Positions 60,049 to 64,000 of a stretch of DNA of 64,000 bases are shown here, piece after piece. The notes beneath the pieces are model-generated. The model was not told the DNA's origin. It searched no databases and worked only from the letters and a program-made list of their open reading frames with translations. The translations under genes and the position numbers were made by a program. The stretch lies in contig CM028927.1 in the NCBI GenBank assembly GCA_016801845.1, positions 248,001 to 312,000 on the forward strand. The letters run 5' to 3'. The stretch is from Polydactylus sextarius (taxonomy: Eukaryota; Chordata; Actinopteri; Polynemidae). Positions within the stretch are counted from its first letter, which is position 1, and the number at the start of each line of letters is the position of its first letter.

Positions 60049-62908
60049 ATAAATAAATAATAAAATCGTCATCAGTCATCAGTAATCAGGGTCTTACCCT
60101 TGGTGGAGATACAGAGGGTACAAGGGCAGAGTGAGAGGATGTTCTTGAAAAGTTCCTCACCCTTAAAAATTACATAGACTTATTTGGTGGAAACACAGCT
60201 TATATCTGTCATTTGGCAGCTAAAGTTTCTCAAGAGGTACTGCAGTATGCAACACCTGCGAGAACAACTTAATGTAAGCCAAAGACTGGTTTGGCACTTG
60301 CTACTGCAGGTAAAAGTAGCTTGATTCTAAACAAACTGTTAGTGAAGTTGTTGACTTTCATACTGTGACCACAAACTGTTAAGTCTTTTACAGTGACCCT
60401 TTTTATAAATAAAGAGCCATGTTATATTTTTCAGATTTACAGTGTTTTACTCATGTTTTTGTAAAAACATGGGTAGACAGAAAACAAAATTTCTACATAC
60501 GTTGGTATCTCCAATATCAGTATTGGCAGTGACTGCAGATATTTTATCAGATATTGATAACGGGAAAATTTTCATGTCAGTGCAGTGGAAGTTTATTGGA
60601 ATGTGAAAGAATGGGTGGTTCCTTGTTATTAACCACCTGGTTTCAAGGGATTGTGTCAGAAGCAAAGGCACTTCTATAGAAGTACAGATGCATACAGGCC
60701 ACCATTGGAAACCTGCATTACATGAAACCACCAGAACTACAGAACAGCTACTACAGCAACTGAACTTAACTCCTGCATTATGGTATGAGAAACATAAGGA
60801 AAAGAGAAGCAATGGAGCACATAGTAAATCCTTAACAAAAGCCTACAAAAATGATTTGCTCTTGATGAGCTGCATCATTTGGAGGACCTCACATAGCCTA
60901 AGTAGGAGCAAGATCAAAGACACCTACAAAACCACAGCGGAACAGCAGAGCAGGAGGAGAACTACAAAGAGCAGATGTGACATTAGGAAAACAGAGGAAC
61001 AACAAAACCACTTTTAGAACTATGCAGAATATTAATCATGGAACCTTTGAATGGAACAAGAGGAAGGACGTAGGGATCGTGATGTTTATTAAGGAAAAAC
61101 AGAGTAACTCAGTGAGCACATCAGTGTTACTGAGCAGCATTACTCACAGGACATTGAGCTGCTTGCTGTTAGCGTTTGGCCGTAATACATCCAGATGGTG
61201 TTCTTGCAAGTCATCACGATAACTCGCTGTCAGCCGATGTTACAGCTACCTGTGAACTCTGTCATGTCCCAGCTGCGAACATCGCACCACAAACTCCTCA
61301 TCTCTGGACACTTGCATCTTTTCTTTTTTACACAAACTTTTTTTTTTCTGTTAACTTTTTTATTTTCTGTTAACCTATTTTCATATTTTTTATGCTGTCA
61401 AACAGAAAAATTGCCCCTTGAGGGAAAAATAAAAATATTCTATTCTATTCTAATGACCTCCAGGAAAGCCTTATGGCAGCACAAAAGAACACAGAAATTG
61501 TTTCAGCCACAGAGCTCAAACAGGAACCCTCTCATGTCTGTCAGAGGAAGTGCAGGGTACAGCTGAGGTGGATAACTTGGCATTCTCCTGTAACAAGATT
61601 ATCATACTGAGCTAATTACTGTGTGTAAGAGAGGAGACAGCCAGTGTTGCTCCCTCAGTAGCTCATTTACCACACATTACCATGACAATGCATTGACGCT
61701 GAACCTTGTCAGAATGTGACTAGATGAAAGAACTAATTAGGAAAATCAGTCCTATGACAGTTCTCATGATTCTTCAAAGAGAAAGAACACTGTGTTTTAT
61801 TCCTGTTGGTCTTTGTGAAATTGCTAAAGGTCTGACAACATCTTCAAGTGTCACACCACAAACAGTGGTGCAGTGGTGACATCACAAATGTACAGCAGTG
61901 GCATCACATAGGATGACACCTGAGTAAACATTATAGACTTTATAGACTGAACCTTTATTACGGTATGCTAGATCCTCTGAACCTGAGAGAACATGAAGTG
62001 GAGAGAATCCTCAACACACCGGATCAGTGAGTCTGGATACCTGTATCATCCTGGATTTAAACCTGAGATTTAGATAACCAGTGACATGCAGACAACATTG
62101 TGGTGTTTCTCTTTAACTCTTTGACTCGGTTGGCAAACAGCAAGAGACAGTTAGCATGTATGTTAGCATGTAACAACTCACTGTCATGCTCATCGCAGCT
62201 TGTGTATTCAGGTGTGGTCGCCAGCTCGTCCTCGGAGCTGCTGAAGCTTCCAGTCACATCCATCTTACCCATCCTCCGCCTCCCCTGTGCTGTTCTCTCA
62301 TTGACAGGCTTTTTCTTGTGGGCAGAACTTGGGTCTAGGTGTTGCTGCAGTAACGGGCTGCAGCGGGGAGATGTGGGGCTGGTGTGACTGGACACCCGCT
62401 CTACAGAAAATGACCTCTGACCTCCAGATCCCTGAGGCCTGTAATGCAGAGCTGAGAAAAGGAGACGTCAGACACAGTATGCTCACGTTTCTGCTTGTTG
62501 TGATGATGTCATCACAGGTTGTTCCTACCTGCGTGTCTCAGGTGATTGGGCTCAGCAGTTGCCAGGGAGACATCACTGTGATGGTGCTGGTGGCGGACCC
62601 GGCCAACCTGAGCTAACATCCTGATGGCTTCCTTACTTGGCTGCAGCTTCACCGGGTAACAAGCCAGGTTGGGGTCACTACGGTAACCGTCCTGGTACTC
62701 CTCCTGCTGCCACTGCCATTCACATTGGTCCAGAACCTAGTCCAGAGGGTGGTCATGATTCAGGAGAGACAAGGACCTGCATCATGTTCAGAGATGACAA
62801 CAACAAGCTGTAAATGGTTGCTTTCTGTGAATGGCATCACTGACCTGTGAGCGCCAGCGGCTATGCCCATCTGTGCTCAGTTGGCTCCGCCCCTGTGGAT
62901 CCGCCTCT
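26317..62908 (-). CDS. rims2: regulating synaptic membrane exocytosis protein 2 (RIM2), all but the N-terminal part
   Basis: RIM2 is the presynaptic active-zone scaffold that links Rab3 vesicles, Munc13, RIM-BP and calcium channels. Exons in transcript order: 62908-62845 (tentative), 62736-62529, 62451-62182, 57056-56992, 56910-56791, 56717-56618, 56405-56282, 56155-56109, 55493-55405, 53996-53866, 53670-53499, 53419-53263, 50985-50917, 50833-50698, 50370-50263, 49672-49622, 49530-49462, 49368-49309, 48009-47900, 46259-46227, 36638-36141, 36005-35964, 35122-35084, 32236-32214, 32132-32035, 29918-29775, 29600-29416, 29336-29201, 29065-28953, 28618-28517, 27387-27248 and 26505-26317. Together they total 3,892 bp with continuous phase. 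RIMS2-specific strings such as YRSDPNLA.YPVK and STLSVPEQVM.SNHC separate it from RIMS1. The N-terminal Rab3-binding and zinc-finger exons are off the right edge. Confidence 0.95.
27455..28300 (+). mobile_element. Internally deleted L2 fragment
   Basis: On the plus strand, AATCAGGGTTCAGAGCTCGTCATAGTAGAAAC to FDQDMSFV-encoding sequence parallels about 39895-40565 of the L2 copy in this window. There is a large internal deletion, and a MITE interrupts it at 27953-28127. A (TTG)n run at 28300-28320 ends it. Confidence 0.75.
27953..28127. mobile_element. 175-bp hAT-type MITE
   Basis: The inverted termini CAGGCATGTCAAACCTAT and CAATGGTGTCAAACCTAT (complement of 28110-28127) are flanked by the 8-bp duplication CTCTAGAC/CTCTAGAT (27945-27952 and 28128-28135). 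It is inserted into the L2 fragment and has no coding capacity. Confidence 0.8.
28953..29918 (-). CDS. rims2: rims2 exons: linker before C2B
   Basis: Four exons. 29918-29775 encodes an acidic segment (SGTSLQKSESMEEGEEEEPE). 29600-29416 encodes KRRSSFGARMMGMVGLGKKS, then SVSQLNPEG, preceded by a run of six Asp. 29336-29201 encodes RSIETGLAIEFKSRFTRQPS. 29065-28953 encodes LIFPGVKLASDKQFTGFLEG, then GPAQVAGRQTLATPAMG. The last three correspond clearly to the RIM KKRRSSLSAK, STETGMA, and IFPG..LGPAQ..GRQTLATPAMG segments. Confidence 0.92.
30076..31733. mobile_element. Degenerate hAT element with 8-bp target duplication
   Basis: The ends are TAGGGGTG (30076) and CACCCCTA (31726-31733). The flanks CTCAGCAG (30068-30075) and CTCAGTGG (31734-31741) match at 6 of 8 positions. 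A second GCACCCCTA at 30900-30908 marks an internal nested or duplicated end. No transposase frame remains. Confidence 0.55.
30895..31345. repeat. Repeat shared in inverted orientation with 46300-46730
   Basis: Blocks such as ACCTCATTTCCGGAATCT, TTGTATTCCTTCCACAACA and CATTTGTTGGAATTGGAACTGAT recur as complements at 46540-46725, with TGGTGGGTGTC and CCTTGTTCCTCCACACACAA also shared. At 46532-46696 the plus strand encodes METERRHLLELELIEIKRQI, so the unit derives from a protein-coding transposon. Confidence 0.65.
32035..36005 (-). CDS. rims2: rims2 exons: small-exon cluster in the C2A-C2B linker
   Basis: 36005-35964 (42 bp; PDRRSATPGGSRK), 35122-35084 (39 bp; EVTWEDQQKKTAN), 32236-32214 (23 bp; GVMKDPSK) and 32132-32035 (98 bp; MRDSMSFKSSDSNISDVSAM, then SNASDTRPARRI). 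The last matches the RIM SSDSDVSDVSAIS block. The others fit by phase and splice signals. Human RIM2 is heavily alternatively spliced in this region. Confidence 0.72.
32710..32880. repeat. Degenerate tandem repeat (TAGCATCAT / TAGCATTGT units)
   Basis: About 170 bp of 9-10 bp units of the TAGCAT(C/T)(A/G)T type with many substitutions, in a rims2 intron. Confidence 0.8.
33251..34505. repeat. Direct repeat pair of about 95 bp
   Basis: 33251-33345 and 34411-34505 share GAAAATTATTTTGGTAATAG, CCAGTGGAAATAC.AGCAAACCTA and TTTTTATGAGG. The roughly 1.1 kb between them has no recognisable coding sequence. A palindromic TATTTCAAAATA region precedes the first copy. Confidence 0.65.
35184..35218. repeat. 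Tandem (CAACAAGT)4
   Basis: Four and a half perfect copies of an 8-bp unit in a rims2 intron, just before the TTAA-flanked element. Confidence 0.9.
35249..35916. mobile_element. TTAA-flanked foldback transposon (about 660 bp)
   Basis: The outer inverted ends AGTAAAGGTCCGGAGTAA and AGTGATGGTCCAGAGTAA are bounded by TTAA (35249-35252 and 35913-35916). The inverted similarity extends about 200 bp inward: GAGCTATTT, ATAGCTAACAA and AAATAGCACTTCACTTCT blocks recur as complements at 35695-35848. The centre contains CTCCAGTTGTTTTCATAACA and its complementary arm. The TTAA target suggests a piggyBac- or Kolobok-mobilised non-autonomous element. No transposase is present. Confidence 0.7.
36141..36638 (-). 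CDS. rims2: rims2 498-bp Pro/Ala/Thr-rich exon
   Basis: The exon is bounded by a CATCAG acceptor and a CCAG|GTGTGT donor. It is entered and left in the same phase as its neighbours and is open over all 166 codons. It is made of Pro, Ala, Thr, Ser and Val, with stretches such as SLPPAPVAPPAPAS-like repeats, LPPAPGTLSASVPAS and tandem (TPSP) units near the end, plus many PxxP motifs. I know of no counterpart in mammalian RIM2. It lies between the RIM-BP-motif exon and the Ser-rich exons before C2B. The reverse frame is also open because the composition is biased, so transcript evidence matters. Confidence 0.6.
37240..38177 (+). pseudogene. L2 ORF1 with SGNH/GDSL esterase-like domain (frameshifted)
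   Basis: The first part (37285-37728) has an ARFSELEARFRTIEARTYAS coiled segment and a basic Pro-rich spacer. Then PTLVIGSSILRNVKL (block I Ser), PGARAGDVESYL and KIVIHVCGNDT (block III Asn) follow. After a frame break the domain continues at 37764-38030 with SVIFSGPLPNVTSDDMYSRM and ends with RRDGIHPTLDGAALLS, which holds the catalytic DxxH. Esterase ORF1 proteins are known from fish L2/CR1 elements. Confidence 0.82.
38240..41176 (+). pseudogene. L2 ORF2: APE endonuclease and reverse transcriptase (frameshifted)
   Basis: APE part (38240-38900): LLNIRSLPSKS, LFCVTETWL, GRGGGVAAIF, VTVYRPPGP, VIIVGDFNIH, LLSDHFLI. RT part: NYRPISNLPF near 39790, VLLDLSAAFDTIDHNILLHR (about 40000), SHGVPQGSVLGPILFILYM (40170-40230), FHCYADDTQLYLS (40267-40305), then TVRNLGVIFD, SRLDYCNSLLSG, TRDHISPVLAALHWLPV and LLWNQLP up to the stop at 41174. 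The catalytic F.DLSAAFD and YADD motifs are intact. The breaks lie between the endonuclease and RT halves. Confidence 0.88.
41800..44830 (-). mobile_element. DIRS-type tyrosine-recombinase retrotransposon, decayed
   Basis: Minus-strand order: gag-like region (44528-43986), RT fragment (43832-43533, with LNYLNDWLDCAVLEEQ and GLGLHVNYRKSRLEP), RNase H/linker (43104-42601, with HVPGALNLTADIMSRGGPQP, GEWRLHPQVVSEIW and LLYAFSPFTLLQP), and tyrosine recombinase (42775-41799, with RVSELHALSVH, PVRALTAYI, RRSDQLFVCY and RLSHWVVDTI). The catalytic end of the recombinase (HSTRG-like region) is cut off or frame-broken at the left edge. It abuts the L2 tail at 41770. Multiple frame breaks are present. 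Confidence 0.8.
44305..44730. repeat. Degenerate tandem repeats in the DIRS 5' region
   Basis: At least five copies of a GCNCATCAGC.CGTGAGC..AAGCAATAT.CCGGGGAGAAC-type unit (near 44316, 44440, 44556, 44615 and 44688), spaced 60-125 bp, some alternating with GACCGGGACAACCAG-type spacers. Confidence 0.7.
44831..45840 (+). mobile_element. L2 3' UTR split by an inserted LTR-like block
   Basis: 44860-44956 and 45560-45620 follow the 3' UTR of the full L2 (CTCTCTCCTGTAGTTGTGTTCA, CTGACTGCAGAGCTATGG, GGATCCAGATCCTA). 45790-45835 carries the terminal TCCTCTCAACTGTCACCAAGTG block. Between the first two is the insertion described next. Confidence 0.65.
44957..45545 (+). mobile_element. Probable solo LTR
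   Basis: A single-copy insertion of about 570 bp interrupts the L2 3' UTR. It begins near TGATGAAAAG and ends near GTGTCACA (TG...CA limits). It contains a TATATAAAGATG promoter-like site at 45399-45410 and a polyadenylation signal AATAAAC at 45473-45479, followed by a T-rich end, the order of LTR U3-R-U5. No internal genes or second LTR are seen, and I could not fix a target duplication. Confidence 0.4.
45855..45935. repeat. AT-rich palindrome (TATTATATTATATATAATATAATA)
   Basis: Alternating TATA/AATA sequence with a self-complementary core at 45890-45915, next to the L2 end. Confidence 0.75.
46227..46259 (-). CDS. rims2: rims2 33-bp candidate exon
   Basis: It is flanked by TTTCAG and CAG|GTACTG. 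In the phase carried by the previous exon it reads N-GGESPDTVQT. Its length is a multiple of three, so inclusion is frame-neutral. I call it from splice sites and phase, not from recognised sequence. Confidence 0.45.
46300..46730 (+). repeat. Repeat copy inverted relative to 30895-31345
   Basis: It is the partner of the 30895-31345 repeat. The plus strand has a 55-codon frame (46532-46696) starting METERRHLLELELIEIKRQI and then LLLWKEYNQQQ. This looks like the N-terminal leader of a Harbinger/HARBI1-type protein, but I cannot confirm that. Confidence 0.5.
46828..47540 (-). mobile_element. Short Tc1/mariner-type element with HTH-only remnant
   Basis: 26-bp inverted ends (TACTGACAGTCATTAAAAAC.. 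and CACTGACAGTCATTAGAAAC..) are flanked by TA on both sides (46826-46827 and 47541-47542). The minus strand 47255-47064 encodes MAHLSRKRVWALGMVEAGLT, then YSDIARCMGYSQPTIRNL and TGSVE, the bipartite HTH of Tc3-like transposases. The DDE catalytic domain is absent. 713 bp in all. Confidence 0.82.
47545..49308. other. rims2 intron sequence around the RIM-BP-motif exon
   Basis: Apart from the exon at 47900-48009 I see no gene. An RSRSTE-type exon that precedes the RIM-BP motif in human RIM2 was looked for at 48010-49300 and not recognised. The sequence is largely low-copy. Confidence 0.4.
47900..48009 (-). CDS. rims2: rims2 exon with RIM-BP-binding proline motif
   Basis: A 110-bp exon (acceptor CAACAG, donor AGAA|GTATGC) encoding QTSPSGMPVCSRRGRQLPTM, then PPKGAPDR. 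In RIM1/2 the RRGRQLP.xP segment is the PxxP ligand for RIM-BP SH3 domains, which tether calcium channels. It is conserved here and identifies the position in the linker. Confidence 0.88.
49309..50985 (-). CDS. rims2: rims2 exons: linker after C2A, proximal block
   Basis: Six exons. 50985-50917 encodes RISDSEFSDYDCEDGIGVI, a RIM signature. 50833-50698 encodes DYRQNGRDFHSSTLSVPEQV then SNHC. 50370-50263 encodes LYPLYREDAVRLLRGSKLSR. 49672-49622 encodes RRMSFAMSLDSHD. 49530-49462 encodes FNGPRQSPWTNHMMNGSCKA. 49368-49309 encodes DFISDFPYEPDVFNEELL. The first two match human RIM2 closely. The last three were identified by splice sites and phase (all multiples of three, so each could be skipped), with the RIM motifs less certain. 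Confidence 0.75.
49740..50090. repeat. Degenerate minisatellite (CCAGTACTGA / AACCAGTATT units)
   Basis: Repeated CCAGTA.TG and AGAACCA motifs at about 10-20 bp spacing between two rims2 exons. Confidence 0.55.
51000..53262. other. rims2 intron; CA microsatellite and unassigned sequence
   Basis: A (CA)n run lies at 51743-51764 and CT-rich tracts at 51447-51460. Positions 52460-52730 have a long open plus frame without recognisable similarity. The 3' end of this intron-side interval is a degenerate minisatellite. Otherwise I see nothing. Confidence 0.4.
52868..53245. repeat. Degenerate minisatellite (AGGATCAGTTCTAG-type units)
   Basis: Roughly 10-bp-spaced AGGATCA, AGAATCA and GTTCTAGA motifs are repeated over about 380 bp, ending some 18 bp before a C2A exon's donor (53262). 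Confidence 0.75.
53263..53996 (-). CDS. rims2: rims2 exons: C2A domain
   Basis: Three exons (53996-53866, 53670-53499 and 53419-53263). They encode VKLWYDKVGHQLIVTVLGA, then GRPRNPYVKIYLLPDR|SDKSKRRTKTVKK, EPRWNQTFMYSPVHRREFRE, LTVWDQAR..EEESQFLGE, and LIELESALLDDQPHWYKLQ with a downstream SSLPLPSASPHLQRR. RIM C2A domains are non-calcium-binding adaptors. A decayed tandem copy of part of the first exon lies just upstream (54021-54100). Confidence 0.95.
54021..54100 (-). pseudogene. Decayed tandem duplicate of the first part of a C2A exon
   Basis: It repeats 53941-54020 with an exact 80-bp period, including the acceptor region. In the copy the codon for the Trp of VKLW is TGA and the initial Val is changed to Met, so inclusion would terminate translation. 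About nine differences by eye. Confidence 0.85.
54101..55277. other. rims2 intron, A-rich imperfectly repetitive sequence
   Basis: Dense ACAGAACC-, CTGCAGAAC- and AGAACCAC-type motifs without a fixed period. The open minus frames here are hydrophobic translations of this biased composition and not genes. Confidence 0.5.
55278..55313 (-). CDS. rims2: rims2 candidate 36-bp microexon at the start of C2A
   Basis: It lies between the exon ending GQVS and the exon starting VKLW. A TTTCAG acceptor and a CAG|GTAATC donor bracket 36 bases that encode 12 residues in phase 0 (TVNRHPLVPRIQ) with no stop. Inclusion would insert these residues at the first beta strand of C2A without changing frame. It may be a regulated microexon or chance. 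Confidence 0.45.
55405..56155 (-). CDS. rims2: rims2 exons: PDZ to C2A linker
   Basis: Exon 56155-56109 (47 bp) encodes DVSRTTDRSHTQLDS. Exon 55493-55405 (89 bp) encodes SSFDSQRVGPSISVTSPMSP and ends IDLSGQVS at donor TCT|GTAAGT. Both match the human RIM2 linker. The intron between them (55494-56108) consists largely of a degenerate minisatellite. Confidence 0.9.
55550..56095. repeat. Degenerate minisatellite (GGTTTTGGGTCTCTGTGGTG-type units)
   Basis: About 25 variants of a roughly 20-bp GTTTTGGGTCTCTGTG-like unit fill nearly the whole intron between two rims2 linker exons. Confidence 0.8.
56282..57056 (-). CDS. rims2: rims2 exons: PDZ domain
   Basis: Four exons (57056-56992, 56910-56791, 56717-56618 and 56405-56282). 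The first encodes DSHWWDHGSLHSEPLPMST. Next come HPVTWQPSKDGQRLIGRILL and ALLGLKV (the carboxylate-binding loop), then VVGGKMTDSGRLCAFITKV, GSLADTVGHLRPGDQVLEWN, LQGATFSEVYNIIMESKPEP and VELVVSRPVG. This domain binds the C-termini of ELKS and N/P/Q-type calcium channels in RIMs. No break is seen. Confidence 0.95.
57057..59400. other. rims2 intron, 5' of PDZ exons
   Basis: No exon could be supported. A long open minus frame at 58371-58084 lacks similarity to RIM. Positions 59075-59110 (CCGCCAATATATATCAGCCGATATGTG) and 60505-60560 look like the CCGATAT-type ends of a hAT transposon. Confidence 0.4.
59411..59450 (+). repeat. Interstitial telomeric repeat (TTAGGG)n
   Basis: About six and a half TTAGGG units, one with an extra G, in a rims2 intron. 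Coding exons lie on both sides, so this is not a chromosome end. Confidence 0.95.
59920..60043. repeat. Compound microsatellite A(n)-(TA)n-(TG)n-(TATG)n-(TG)n-(TA)n
   Basis: A nearly symmetrical array of alternating purine-pyrimidine dinucleotides, about 120 bp. A (CA)n run is at 59727-59750. Confidence 0.95.
60044..61170. other. rims2 intron, unassigned
   Basis: No exon or element I can name. A short string at 60240-60275 could be a degraded BED-finger codon run (C.TC), consistent with a hAT relic. Otherwise nothing. Confidence 0.3.
61180..61455 (+). mobile_element. Rex1-like LINE 3' terminus
   Basis: The plus strand ends AAATTGCCCCTTGAGGGAAA, then AATAAAAATATTCTATTCTA, the same tail found (inverted) at 16661 and 17222. 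The preceding about 200 bp is 3' UTR-like, and no RT is present. Confidence 0.65.
61456..62181. other. rims2 intron, no element recognised
   Basis: I see only unique-looking intronic sequence between the LINE terminus and the rims2 exon at 62182. Confidence 0.4.
62182..62451 (-). CDS. rims2: rims2 exon: phosphorylatable Ser-rich linker
   Basis: A 270-bp exon (acceptor TTTTCTCAG, donor GACA|GTGAGT). It carries GQRSFSVER, HTSPTSPR.SP, QQHLDPSSA, and the acidic FSSSEDELATTPEYTSC block that is a RIM hallmark just before the PDZ exons. I chose the acceptor at 62452, not the AG at 62401, because it preserves phase from the previous exon and keeps the RIM2 QRSxSxER motif. Confidence 0.85.
62529..62908 (-). 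CDS. rims2: rims2 exons: linker N-terminal to PDZ, first part
   Basis: Exon 62736-62529 encodes EEYQDGYRSDPNLACYPVKL, then HHHSDVSLA, the conserved RIM linker after the zinc-finger region. Its donor is GCAG|GTAGG. Its acceptor (GACTAG) has a poor pyrimidine tract. A preceding exon at 62908-62845 is phase-compatible (acceptor TTAAG, donor CAG|GTCAGTG; ends DGHSRWRSQ), but I did not recognise its sequence, so it is tentative. Confidence 0.75.
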
Positions 62909-63281
62909 CTTAACCAGGTGGTGAGCGAGTATGGTAGTCCAGATCATAGGCAGAGGGAGACCCCCCCCCAACTATCATAATACCATCCTAACGGGCTCCA
63001 CTTCCTGTTAATCACACAGAATCAGCCAATCAGAAAGAGCCTGACAAATCAGAGCGTGTTTCTGATTGGTTCTCTACTGATGATGTCACTGATGACACAA
63101 AATAAAGTAACAAAATCAACATAAATAATTGAATTAAAGGAGGAGGAACAACAGCAATAACTAAACAAAAACTAATAAACTAACAAATAAACAACAGACA
63201 GCCTTCAGTAAATGAACGTGTCTCACGCTGTGTCCTTCAGCTGTCATTGGTTTAAAGCTTCATGTTGACTCATTCACCCTC

Positions 63282-63289
<8 letters not shown>

Positions 63290-63314
<25 letters not shown>

Positions 63315-63315
63315 T
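63290..63315. repeat. (CA)n microsatellite, with (TG)n at 63442-63460
   Basis: Two short dinucleotide runs of opposite sense, 130 bp apart, in the intron upstream of the first rims2 exons visible here. Confidence 0.9.
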
Positions 63316-63559
63316 CAGTACCTTTGTATCTCATATCTGAATCATACATAAAGCTCCTCCCCCTCACACAACCTGTCTATTTACACACAGGAAATTACAT
63401 CACTGTGTCACTGCAGGATGTTAATCTGTTAATCTGATTAAAGTGTGTGTGTGTGTGTGCATGTGTGAACACGCGTGTGGTGGGTTATTAGTTGGTTAAC
63501 AACAAACTACCTAATGAACTCTCTGCTTCTCATGTTGTTTAACACTGTTGTTTTGCACC

Positions 63560-63960
63560 AACCGCTTCATGGCTCCATTGCTCATTGCTAATGTGCCTAC
63601 TCCAACTGCCAGCCCCAGCAGCGGTCGGTCAAATGCCCAATAGGAGGTGTGTTGGACAAACAGCAAACAACTACTTACAACAACTGTTACAACTGTGTTG
63701 GGGCTCATCTCAAACAGGAAAGAAGTCACCTACAGAGATGAGGTGCACAGTCTGTCTGAGTAGTGTGACCATAACAACCTCTCTCTGAAAATAAAAACAT
63801 GATTAAAAAAGCAAAGGAAATCATTATTGATTTCAGGCAACATGAGCCCAGGCCTCTGGAAAAGGGGGGAGAGGAGATGGAGAGGGTACCTAGTTTTAAA
63901 TTTCTGGGGGTTAACATCAGTGATATTGATATATCAGTGATCAGTGATATATCAGTGATA
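63560..63960 (+). pseudogene. LINE reverse transcriptase C-terminal fragment at window edge
   Basis: The plus strand reads CDHNNLSLK, then NKNMIKKAKEIIIDFRQHEP and VPSFKFLGVNISD, the post-YADD thumb region of Rex/CR1-type RTs. A stop occurs in the upstream part, and an ATATCAGTGAT repeat follows at 63916-63960. Confidence 0.6.
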
Positions 63961-64000
63961 TTAAATGGACTATGAACTCCAATTATAGGTCTCAGCAAAG

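Overview
This window is vertebrate nuclear DNA from a ray-finned fish. It has split genes with short GT-AG introns and a teleost-style repeat mix: L2, Rex1-like, DIRS, Tc1/mariner, PIF-Harbinger and hAT remnants, with CA/TG microsatellites. The compact introns suggest a percomorph-type genome, but the species cannot be named from sequence alone. Gene names rest on residue-level recognition of the human proteins from memory; no search was run.

Three host genes are present. (1) 497-1672, plus strand: the last five exons of ntaq1 (N-terminal glutamine amidohydrolase, WDYHV family), whose 5' end lies before the window. (2) 6079-13902, plus strand: a complete eleven-coding-exon lrp12 (CUB/LDLa type I membrane receptor), 869 codons, with a transposon-filled 3.9 kb intron (7367-11302). 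(3) 26317-62908, minus strand: about 32 coding exons of rims2 (active-zone scaffold RIM2). They run from the linker before PDZ through PDZ, C2A and a long exon-rich linker to C2B and the stop. The N-terminal zinc-finger exons lie beyond the right edge. The called rims2 exons total 3,892 bp and every junction keeps reading phase.

lrp12 and rims2 converge tail to tail. Their human orthologues also converge on 8q, but with DCSTAMP and DPYS between them. Here that interval (about 15-26 kb) holds only nested transposons: two inverted PIF-Harbinger remnants enclosing scrambled Rex1-like pieces and a second APE-type LINE. Other major elements are a near-full-length L2 with an esterase ORF1 (about 37.0-41.8 kb), an adjacent DIRS-type element (41.8-44.8 kb), an L2 3' UTR split by a probable solo LTR (44.8-45.8 kb), a Tc1/mariner element, a TTAA-flanked foldback element and a hAT element with 8-bp target duplications.

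The observations I rate highest are: a Tc1 relic just downstream of ntaq1 that carries a copy of the ntaq1 terminal exon inside its transposase gene; a 166-residue Pro/Ala/Thr-rich exon spliced in phase into rims2; a 36-bp in-phase microexon candidate that would insert 12 residues at the first strand of C2A; a RIM C-terminus in which the usual conserved tail is replaced; a stop-bearing tandem copy of part of a C2A exon; and an interstitial telomeric repeat inside a rims2 intron.
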